From NCBI GenBank assembly GCA_002402125.1, contig NVVG01000161.1:1-6786 (forward strand): a stretch of DNA of 6,786 nt, given 5' to 3'. The stretch comes from Moraxellaceae bacterium. GTDB taxonomy: Bacteria; Pseudomonadota; Gammaproteobacteria; Pseudomonadales; Ketobacteraceae. Below the pieces are notes generated by a model. It saw nothing but the letters and a program-made list of their open reading frames with translations. It was not told the DNA's origin and searched no databases. A program made the translations under genes and the position numbers. Of this stretch, positions 1 to 6,743 are shown one piece after another (the stretch's first letter is position 1; every line of letters begins with the position of its first letter).

Positions 1-133
1 CAAAAAGTTCAACTGTAATTTCCAGTTCTAGCGGATCCGCATCTAACTCATAAAAAACATGAGTTGAGCCATCCTGATAAATGGTAAAATCAAGGGTTCT
101 ACTAGAAGCAAAGGATTGTTGGATTGGTGTACT
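1..133 (-). other. Open +1-frame continuation of the ATP-grasp gene, running off the left edge
   Basis: Reading leftward from 133, the frame shifted +1 relative to the ATP-grasp ORF is open for 44 codons to the window edge, while both other frames hit stops (104-99 in the original frame, and a TAG near 45 in the third). The peptide has ordinary protein composition, for example TLDFTIYQDGSTHVFYELDA. It holds no ATG, GTG or TTG codon and is closed upstream by TGA at 136-134, so it cannot easily be a separate gene starting here. The simplest reading is that it is the real C-terminal part of the ATP-grasp protein, separated by a one-base insertion (or two-base loss) between about 102 and 136. Its end is not in the window. 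Confidence 0.6.
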
Positions 134-1250
134 TCAGAATTATCTGACTACTGACGGTGTTTGCCCCCTTTGTTAATGAGGTTTGATTGTATTCAGCGGG
201 ATCCATTGCAATAGTCACGTCAGAATATTCGAGCAGATGAAACAAAAATAGTGGTATTGAGTCATAGGCGTAATCAGACATGTTAGTCATTGCGCTAATA
301 CCTGTTATACGCGGGTTAAGCTCTCCTAGATACAGTTCTCCAGTATCAAGATCAATGAGATAGTCCACTTCAAAGTACCCTCTGTAGCCGCGACTATAGA
401 GAGCGTCACCTAAGTTTTCTGTCATTTTGGATGCGCTAGCACGGACATCGTCGCTGAACGCTTGCTGGTATAACTCATTTCCACACCAGCCTCCACGATA
501 AGGCGTTAATTCTTCGAACCCGATCAACTCTGTTAGTAACGGTGCAACAAAGGTTCCCGCTCGCGTTGCACAACCTTCGATTGCCGTACCAGCGCATCGA
601 ATACATTTCATTATTTTAACTTTCTCTTCACATACAATTTGATCCGCAACAGCATCATAATCAGCTTCATCTGAAATAAAGAACGTTGTTTTACCAGAGT
701 CACCGTAGGCTGTTTGTACAACCAAACTTTCCCCCAGATTGTTCTGTTTTGCGATTTCCATTAGGGTGGCGTAACTATCTACAGACTCAAGAGCGTTTGG
801 AACGCTGGCTACGCCGGCTTCGTTGCCTATTTCCGTGGTAGTAATCTTATTATCGATTTGTTTTACTAATTTGTTGGGCGGTAGGCAGATATCAATATTG
901 AGCGAGTCACACACCTTCTCAATCTCTTCATCAAAGAATAGAAATATGGCCTTGCCGTGATTATCTGAATCTATTCCAGAGGCCTGTATATCCTCGACGA
1001 CCTGTTTGTGGCCTAATAGAAAACTATTAATAGATTCAATACTATCAAGCACGGGCGTGCCACTGGTGCTTGGAACAAAAACACTAGGATTACTTCCATC
1101 GTAGCAATTAATAAAATTAACGTTTTTCCAATTCTTCACCCACTGTTCTAAATTCATCAAATTAAAATTACTTGCACTGATGAAATAGTAAGGTGTATCA
1201 GTGTTGGCGAAGTACGCCTTAATATCACTTACTGATGTAACTGTCGTCAT
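102..1250 (-). CDS. ATP-grasp superfamily ligase-like protein (biotin carboxylase / PylC-like), apparently frameshifted at its C-terminus
   Basis: The 382-residue product has the outline of an ATP-grasp enzyme, a family that activates a carboxylate with ATP as an acyl-phosphate and joins it to an amine or similar nucleophile. Visible parts: an N-terminal pre-ATP-grasp region (about 1-125); an ASP-Asn-Lys motif at 133-135 that usually opens the ATP-grasp fold; a Gly/Ser-rich ATP loop around 176-190 (VVQTAYGDSGKTTFF); and a metal-binding strand GELYLGELNPRITG at 304-317. Glu310 and Asn312 there are the expected Mg ligands and Arg314 the usual phosphate contact; Glu294 lies on the preceding strand. 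The start at 1250 is well supported: TAAGGA sits six bases upstream and overlaps the decarboxylase stop, so the two genes are probably translationally coupled. The frame ends in two consecutive TAG codons (104-99), yet the +1 frame continues open to the window edge, so this C-terminus is probably not native. The substrate is unknown. The superfamily call is firm; the exact family is not. Confidence 0.85.
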   Translation of the reverse strand: MTTVTSVSDIKAYFANTDTPYYFISASNFNLMNLEQWVKNWKNVNFINCYDGSNPSVFVPSTSGTPVLDSIESINSFLLGHKQVVEDIQASGIDSDNHGKAIFLFFDEEIEKVCDSLNIDICLPPNKLVKQIDNKITTTEIGNEAGVASVPNALESVDSYATLMEIAKQNNLGESLVVQTAYGDSGKTTFFISDEADYDAVADQIVCEEKVKIMKCIRCAGTAIEGCATRAGTFVAPLLTELIGFEELTPYRGGWCGNELYQQAFSDDVRASASKMTENLGDALYSRGYRGYFEVDYLIDLDTGELYLGELNPRITGISAMTNMSDYAYDSIPLFLFHLLEYSDVTIAMDPAEYNQTSLTKGANTVSSQIILKYTNPTILCF

Positions 1251-1256
1251 AACCTT

Positions 1257-1262
1257 TCCTTA
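1257..1262 (-). promoter_or_regulatory. Ribosome binding site of the ATP-grasp gene, overlapping the decarboxylase stop codon
   Basis: The transcript reads TAAGGA followed by a six-base spacer and ATG at 1250. The TAA of this Shine-Dalgarno sequence is also the stop codon of the decarboxylase. It fixes the ATP-grasp start and suggests that ribosomes ending the decarboxylase restart directly on the next gene. Confidence 0.75.
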
Positions 1263-3932
1263 CAGCGAAGATAAATAGTCTTCGGTGAATATTTTTAATC
1301 CGAGATCCGATTGATAACCGTGTATTTCCTTAATCTTCATTTTTTGTAAATACAGCAATATATCGTGTGTAATTAACTGGCCCGGTACGACAACAGGGAA
1401 TCCCGGAGGGTAGGGCGTGATAAATGATGCTGAAACCAGTTTCTTTTCATTCATTACATCTTTTATCGTCTCATTGTTGAGAGGTACAAACCTAATGTTT
1501 TTATCATTGAACGCCCCATAGTATGCAGATCGCATGTCGATACAGCTAAAGACCTCGGAAGAATAGGGGGTGAAACTGGGGTGAAATTGCCTATTTTGAG
1601 GTAAATCAATTATTTGCTCAACACTGTCTTCCAAGACCGTCATGGGTACGCGATTTTTTGATGTTGTTAGACGGCCAGCGATCTCGCACAAGACATCGAT
1701 TAGATAGTTTATGGTTGCTTCATCTGCTCCTATGTTCACAATAAATAGAACAGTTTTACGTGAGGTTTTATTAACCTGAATGTCATATTTGTTAATTAGC
1801 ATTTCTCTAAAATTACTACCGTCCATGCCGGTACCACTTACATCGAGAGTAATGCGAGTGGGATCCACTACAAACTCCGCATTACCCCATAACCTTCCAA
1901 TATCTGCATACTGATAGCACTCTGGAGCTAACTCACTGTTACTCTGACTTGCTTTCGGTATCAGGTCGTCATCATTCAACACGCGGAAAAAAGGTGCCAG
2001 TATCGCTAACGAAGAGATTTTATCTCGTAATATTAGAGCAAGACGAATAGAGCGCTTAACCCTTTCATATCCCTCTAAGCTACCTTGGCGCCTAGCAACA
2101 TCCAATGACGCTATTATTTGATAATTTGGCGATGTCGATGTGTGCATCCGGTAGGCTTCAAGGAAAAGATCCCGATTAAATAACGTATCATACACATGCA
2201 ACATAGATCCCTGACGGAACGTTGTTAATGTTTTGTGCGTTGAATGGGTTGAATAAACGCGAAGTTTCACTTTTTTAGGGTCAGGCATTAATTCCGATGT
2301 CAGGCAGGATTTATCACTTAGATCTTCTCGTTCAGGGAATTCCTTACACCATGCTTCATACCGCTCATCATAGCTCTTAGATTGAAAGGTTTGGGTTAGC
2401 TGAGCTGCTACACTCATTGCCGTGCGACCAACGTATAGTGGGCAAAAATAAGAAAATGCAAACCAGGCTTCATCCCAATGGAAAATAATATCGGGTTTTA
2501 TGGCGAGGATGTTCATCATAAACCGTTGAGTGTTATATATCAGTCCGTCAAACGTAGAATTGGTCAGGGTGATTTGTTTTACTCGATGTAGATTCCCCTG
2601 CTTTTTTAGATCTAACAACACTTGTTTTATTCTTGATAGCGAAACAGCACCGTAAAGGTCGTATTCTCGCAAAGGGTATGTTTCAAGAAAAATTGGGAAT
2701 GCCCCAGATAGCATAATGGAGTACGGGATTGATTTATGACAATCTGCGGAAATTAATACGATATCACCAGGCTGAAGATTGCTTTGCATGACAATCTTGT
2801 TTGATGTAGAAGTACCATTGGTAACAAAAAACGTCTCCATTGAGCCAAAAGCCAGGGCAGCTTTGTCGTGAGCCTGTTTGATCGCGCCTCTCGGGTCTAA
2901 TAACGAATCCATGCCACCTTGAGTAGAAGATGTTTCAGCAAGGAATATGTTTGGACCATAAAAATCCAACATATCAGTAATCCAATGAGAATCTTTAATG
3001 GACGTGCCTCTAGATAGGGGAAGAGCATGAAACACCCCTTTGGGTTTTCGGCTATAAGCCCTTAGTGCATCAAAAAACGGCGTTATGTAACGTTCACGGA
3101 TGCCACTTAATAGAGCCAAGTGAATATCCTGAAATGGATCGATGTGAAAAAATACGCGATCAAATAACGTTCTAGTCTCAGGAAAAAGCTCAGCAGGGGG
3201 GAGTTCGCTGATCAAATAGTGGTTTAATTCAGGTCGAATCACTTTAAGTGCGCGAGTCAACCCAAACAATGGATCTTCGGCGATATCGTCTAATATAATG
3301 CCCGATGTATGTAGGAATGAATCGTTCCCAGCGGAACCATTTTTCTTGGGATTATCGCAAACGTAACCCGGTACATGCACACAGGCCTGAATGCTTGGGT
3401 TGGCCAAACATGCAGTTATTGCATCTGCCGTATTGCCCACAAAGAGAATGTCATAAACAAACTCGTCTCGCTCAGTTTTGAAAGTAGCCAGTGAATTTCG
3501 GTATAGTAATTCATAGTCCATAGGAGACGGGTGAACTATTAGCACTTCAAAATAGGTCTTGTTAGAGCCTTTGCGCCTGTCTTTCGCAACCAGCTCATTT
3601 GAGTGGGGGACGTTAGGCCTATCTAATTGCATTAAGTTGGTTTTAAACGGTTTGAACGCTTGTTTACGATGCCTGTCGTTGATTAGTACATCATAAGTAT
3701 TTTTTGCTAACTGATGAAAAAGTGAAGGCTGATGAGCATTAACATAATTTTGAAGTTGCCCCATCACCTCAAAGCCAGGATAGGCCCAAAAACGCTCGAT
3801 TTGCATTAGTTCTTGCATCGCATCAATTGTAGGTTTTGTAACCTCAACGGCACCTGATGAGCCACTGCTTAATATTGACCATAGCGTTAATCGCTGAGAT
3901 TCTATGTCAAAAAAGTTTCCGTGATAACTCAT
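1260..3932 (-). CDS. PLP-dependent Orn/Lys/Arg decarboxylase (fold type I), long form
   Basis: This 890-residue cytoplasmic enzyme should remove the alpha-carboxyl of a basic amino acid, giving agmatine, cadaverine or putrescine. Motifs match the family in order: an N-terminal extension (about 1-126); a receiver-like wing domain starting near 128 (FEVLIVHPSPMDYE); TNGTSTSNK at 371-379, the PLP phosphate loop; DCHK with His399, which should stack on the PLP ring; HWDEAW with Asp487, which should pair with the pyridine nitrogen; STHK with Lys567, the expected Schiff-base lysine; and TSTSPNY at 598-604. The C-terminal domain ends with the hallmark ITPYPPGFPVVVPG (838-851). All key catalytic residues are present, so it should be active. 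It is longer than the roughly 710-755 residues of E. coli LdcI, SpeC and AdiA, mainly because of the N-terminal extension. Which of the three amino acids it uses cannot be read from sequence alone. It lies 32 bases after the TPR gene and 9 before the ATP-grasp gene. The start at 3932 has a weak AGAGA about eight bases upstream. Confidence 0.93.
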   Translation of the reverse strand: MSYHGNFFDIESQRLTLWSILSSGSSGAVEVTKPTIDAMQELMQIERFWAYPGFEVMGQLQNYVNAHQPSLFHQLAKNTYDVLINDRHRKQAFKPFKTNLMQLDRPNVPHSNELVAKDRRKGSNKTYFEVLIVHPSPMDYELLYRNSLATFKTERDEFVYDILFVGNTADAITACLANPSIQACVHVPGYVCDNPKKNGSAGNDSFLHTSGIILDDIAEDPLFGLTRALKVIRPELNHYLISELPPAELFPETRTLFDRVFFHIDPFQDIHLALLSGIRERYITPFFDALRAYSRKPKGVFHALPLSRGTSIKDSHWITDMLDFYGPNIFLAETSSTQGGMDSLLDPRGAIKQAHDKAALAFGSMETFFVTNGTSTSNKIVMQSNLQPGDIVLISADCHKSIPYSIMLSGAFPIFLETYPLREYDLYGAVSLSRIKQVLLDLKKQGNLHRVKQITLTNSTFDGLIYNTQRFMMNILAIKPDIIFHWDEAWFAFSYFCPLYVGRTAMSVAAQLTQTFQSKSYDERYEAWCKEFPEREDLSDKSCLTSELMPDPKKVKLRVYSTHSTHKTLTTFRQGSMLHVYDTLFNRDLFLEAYRMHTSTSPNYQIIASLDVARRQGSLEGYERVKRSIRLALILRDKISSLAILAPFFRVLNDDDLIPKASQSNSELAPECYQYADIGRLWGNAEFVVDPTRITLDVSGTGMDGSNFREMLINKYDIQVNKTSRKTVLFIVNIGADEATINYLIDVLCEIAGRLTTSKNRVPMTVLEDSVEQIIDLPQNRQFHPSFTPYSSEVFSCIDMRSAYYGAFNDKNIRFVPLNNETIKDVMNEKKLVSASFITPYPPGFPVVVPGQLITHDILLYLQKMKIKEIHGYQSDLGLKIFTEDYLSSL

Positions 3933-3940
3933 TCTTTTTG

Positions 3941-3945
3941 TCTCT
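3941..3945 (-). promoter_or_regulatory. Weak Shine-Dalgarno of the decarboxylase, in the 32-base TPR-decarboxylase gap
   Basis: The gap 3933-3964 is A-rich in the transcript and contains AGAGA eight bases before the ATG at 3932. This is a modest match to the anti-Shine-Dalgarno. I see no hairpin or promoter boxes in the gap, so it appears to be an ordinary intra-operon spacer. Confidence 0.45.
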
Positions 3946-3964
3946 ATTTTCTAATTTCTATGGG

Positions 3965-4621
3965 CTATTTTTTTGGTAGTGCGCTTAGGTTTTCTTTTGC
4001 CAGGACGTTTTCCGGATCAAGCAACAGAACGTAATTGAATGCCTCAGTGGCTTTATTCAATTCACCTTGATTAACCTGCAAGAGAGCATATTCCTGTAGA
4101 AAACTGACATCTTCTGGGTATAGCGCAAGTAATTTTAGGGTTGTTTTTTCCGCAAGTTCATATTTCTTACTCATGCGTAAAGCGTAGGCGAGACTAAGGT
4201 TACCGTAGTAACTGTAGAAATCGATATTTGTGATTCGATAACCAACTTCGACTGATCTAGTGTATTGCCCCTGGGCATTTCTCACCCGAATTAATCCAAT
4301 CAATGGCGACATAGAGTGTGGTTTTGCCTCTATAGCGTTTTCATAATGCTCAATAGAGTTTGCGTATTTTTTATCTGCGAAATATAAATACCCCAGGCGT
4401 AAATTTAACGTGTAATTAGTGGGGTGTTTTTTGTATAGAATTAGCAGCGCCTTAATACTATTGGACCAATCACCAACATTCTCGTAATTATAAGACGAAT
4501 AGTAGTCCTCCCAGTAAGTTGTGGATTTACTTTCAGCATATACGAAGCTGCTATTGATCAGCGATATACCCGAAATGAGCATTAGAGTAAGAACTGTTCT
4601 TGTCGTTGTTTTATTTTTCAT
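3965..4621 (-). CDS. Exported TPR-repeat protein
   Basis: From the ATG at 4621 the product has 218 residues. It begins with a clear Sec signal peptide: a positive n-region (MKNKTTTR), a hydrophobic core (about 9-22) and a likely signal peptidase I site after Val-Tyr-Ala at 27-29. There is no lipobox cysteine, so a soluble periplasmic protein is expected. The mature part is a run of about five helical repeats of TPR type (roughly 40-72, 73-106, 107-140, 141-174, 175-208). Recognisable TPR positions include LGYLYFADKKYANSIEHYE and ALLQVNQGELNKATEAFNY, and repeats end in typical Pro positions (HPTN, KPHS, YPED, DPEN). TPR arrays bind protein partners; no catalytic domain is present. The reading frame is open 29 codons further upstream to an ATG at 4708, but that start would bury the signal peptide deep inside and overlap the UT gene much more, so 4621 is preferred. 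It overlaps the UT-M23 gene by 11 bases, which suggests translational coupling and possibly a physical partnership with that protein. Confidence 0.85.
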   Translation of the reverse strand: MKNKTTTRTVLTLMLISGISLINSSFVYAESKSTTYWEDYYSSYNYENVGDWSNSIKALLILYKKHPTNYTLNLRLGYLYFADKKYANSIEHYENAIEAKPHSMSPLIGLIRVRNAQGQYTRSVEVGYRITNIDFYSYYGNLSLAYALRMSKKYELAEKTTLKLLALYPEDVSFLQEYALLQVNQGELNKATEAFNYVLLLDPENVLAKENLSALPKK

Positions 4622-6743
4622 GGTCAATTCGTTTAAGCTCAATATTATCAAGTTGGATGGACGTGAATTTGGAATATGGATCCAAAGTAATGCTTGTTTC
4701 AAGAACACTACTAAAGAATGAATTGCTAATGCGTCCCTTTATAGTGTGTTCGTCAGAAAAATGATACTGCGCAGTAGTAATGATGGGCTTTAACAAAAAT
4801 GCGTTTGCTAATGAAGTAAAAGCCGCCATCCAGGTGGATTGAGTAACCGTATTGGATATTGAATCCTTCCAAAACATTCCTGCCTCATAATGCATAGGAA
4901 GCGATGCCAGTGAAAGATATATCATTCTCAGGTAAGGGTCTTTTCCATCCATATGATATACAAAAAAACTGCCGTGTAATTTCCCGAAATATAATTTCGA
5001 ATCACCTCGGTAAAAGTAAAAAGTAGAATCAACAGCCATAGCTACGCGAATATCAATAGTTTTACTTAACTTACCCTCAATAAACACGTCATATCTGAGG
5101 GTTTCATCTAACAAAAAGGTACTAAGTTGATCGTAGTAGGGCACACTCAACGCACTGTTAATTGTTTTGCCCTCGTAGGGAAGGCCATGGGAATGATATT
5201 GAGAGCCTTCTACATATTGAGCGAAACTAAATGGCATGGTCGCAGAACCAATGACCTCGCTCGCCTGTACTTGAACATGGATATGGGGCTGAGGAGAGTA
5301 ACCAGAATTACCACATAGACCGAGGAATGATCCTGGCTCCACCCACCCCCCTTCAAAAACAGCAATACTATCTTTTGCGAAATGAGAAAGCTCTACATAG
5401 ACGCCTCGCTCATCCTGGATCATCAGCATATTGCCCCAATTATTGATGCTATCGACGCTACCTATTGGGTTGTCCGGTAAATAGTTAACCACCCGCACCA
5501 CTCGCCCTCGTACCGGCGATAGTACCGGCTGTCGATAGCAGTAATAGTCCTCTAGCCGTGCTCCCTCATTGGCGTATGACTTGTTTTGCGAATCCATTAC
5601 AACAAAGTCATAGGCGTAACGCCAAATACCTTGATGAGTCCATTTACCATCAAAACCCTGCCATACAGTCCAACTGCCGGAAAAGGGAAGGTTGATGTTA
5701 AACCCTTCTGTAGGAAAGCGATCCTTATTGCTTAGATGATAATCGAGTGTTTCTTCTGGAGTGGCCTTAAATAACACAGGCCTGTTTGGGTATCCTACAA
5801 GTTGTAATATGTACGCAAAAGAGAGCGTTATTATAGTAAACGGCAACGTAAATACAGGGATTCCATATTGCGCCCAAAATGCGTTCACGGCACTGATCAA
5901 AATGGTGGAAAGTGCGACCGCGATAATGGCAATAAGGTAACTTTTAATAGCCGGCAAATTAAATATCCCACCCAGTGCGACGGCAATAAGAATATAGTTG
6001 AAACTGCTAATATCAACACTAGCTTGTTGAATGGACCCCACAAATAGCCCATGTATCGAGGTGCCAACACCAAAACCCAGTATTGCTAACAGCAATAGCA
6101 GGCGAGAACGAAGCAGAACGACACTACAAATTAACAACCCCGACAATGCATTCGGCATAAAAACAATAGAACCAACCGCTTTAAAGAACGCATTTACATA
6201 ATCCGGAAGAAAGATAAAATCCTGATAAAAAATCGGTTGATAGAGGTCGTTTACAAACAGGTTGGGAAACCTACCGGCAGCTAAATAAACCATGCTGCTA
6301 ACAATAACAAAAGGGATACTGAGTATTTGTAAGCCTAAGTAGAGGTAAAATAGATTGGCAAGCATCGCGGTTAGGAGGAACGTGAGTATGCTAGCTAGCG
6401 CCAAAAATAATATACTTAATTCCGATATCTGAAACAAGTGACCTATCGCAAGCCCAACAAGCAAGGGGTTGTAAGTGTAGAATCCGGATTTTAAGAATTC
6501 ATACTTGAACCCTACAAAATGCGCAAACCCATAAGCGACTACTACGGAAATGAGACCAGAAATAGCGGTATTGGGGTTTAAGAAACCGATTGCCAATAAT
6601 ATCAGGCCGCTAATAGGACCCTGCATGAAGAATATTTCGGAGTAACTATTAAGAATGGCCTTCAAATGAGCCCGGCCATGTTTATAGATATCTTTTGTTA
6701 GGTTTTCAGAGGTCATATTTATAGTTATTTGACTGTTTTTCAT
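4611..6743 (-). CDS. Urea-transporter family membrane domain fused to an M23/LytM-like domain and an unknown C-terminal domain
   Basis: The 710-residue product has three parts. Residues about 34-315 match the urea transporter (UT) family in both inverted halves: PISGLILL (43-50) and NALSGLLI (198-205) at the equivalent helices; the SGFYTYNPLLVGLAIG (86-101) and SFNYILIAVALGG (247-259) signatures; and the paired pore motifs SIPF (142-145) and TLPF (299-302). UT proteins are passive channels for urea and similar small solutes. Residues about 355-500 resemble an M23/LytM metallopeptidase: Asp379 in YAYDF, a Pro-x-x-Gly-x-Val strand (PVRGRVV, 410-416), SHF with His454, GNSGYSPQPHIHV with His487 and His489. 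The first zinc ligand, normally His four residues before Asp379, is Arg375. Residues about 510-710 look strand-rich and are unrecognised. The start at 6743 gives an ATGA overlap with a possible upstream frame; neither it nor the later ATG at 6716 has a good Shine-Dalgarno, and the frame is also open upstream to the edge, so a farther start is possible. Confidence 0.85.
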   Translation of the reverse strand: MKNSQITINMTSENLTKDIYKHGRAHLKAILNSYSEIFFMQGPISGLILLAIGFLNPNTAISGLISVVVAYGFAHFVGFKYEFLKSGFYTYNPLLVGLAIGHLFQISELSILFLALASILTFLLTAMLANLFYLYLGLQILSIPFVIVSSMVYLAAGRFPNLFVNDLYQPIFYQDFIFLPDYVNAFFKAVGSIVFMPNALSGLLICSVVLLRSRLLLLLAILGFGVGTSIHGLFVGSIQQASVDISSFNYILIAVALGGIFNLPAIKSYLIAIIAVALSTILISAVNAFWAQYGIPVFTLPFTIITLSFAYILQLVGYPNRPVLFKATPEETLDYHLSNKDRFPTEGFNINLPFSGSWTVWQGFDGKWTHQGIWRYAYDFVVMDSQNKSYANEGARLEDYYCYRQPVLSPVRGRVVRVVNYLPDNPIGSVDSINNWGNMLMIQDERGVYVELSHFAKDSIAVFEGGWVEPGSFLGLCGNSGYSPQPHIHVQVQASEVIGSATMPFSFAQYVEGSQYHSHGLPYEGKTINSALSVPYYDQLSTFLLDETLRYDVFIEGKLSKTIDIRVAMAVDSTFYFYRGDSKLYFGKLHGSFFVYHMDGKDPYLRMIYLSLASLPMHYEAGMFWKDSISNTVTQSTWMAAFTSLANAFLLKPIITTAQYHFSDEHTIKGRISNSFFSSVLETSITLDPYSKFTSIQLDNIELKRIDHEK

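Noticed and set aside
45..65. Perfect 7-bp inverted repeat (AACTCAT / ATGAGTT) with a 7-base loop, considered as a terminator
   Set aside because: The stem has only two G-C pairs, no T-run follows it on the minus strand, and it lies inside the open +1 frame of the ATP-grasp tail. It is probably chance.
102..116. Programmed +1 frameshift like that of prfB
   Set aside because: A CTT TGC stands before the stops, but the prfB mechanism needs the stop codon directly after the slip codon and an upstream Shine-Dalgarno-like element. Neither is present, so an indel or sequence error is more likely.
4622..4708. N-terminal extension of the TPR protein from the ATG at 4708
   Set aside because: It would place 29 residues before an otherwise normal signal peptide and lengthen the overlap with the UT-M23 coding region to about 98 bases. 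The ATG at 4621 is much more natural.
4521..4721. 66-codon plus-strand ORF
   Set aside because: It lies opposite the end of the UT-M23 gene and the start of the TPR gene, both well supported. Its peptide resembles no family, and no ribosome binding site or context supports it.
5127..5318. 63-codon plus-strand ORF
   Set aside because: It is antisense to the M23-like domain, whose motifs are clear, and has no recognisable features; it is a chance open frame.
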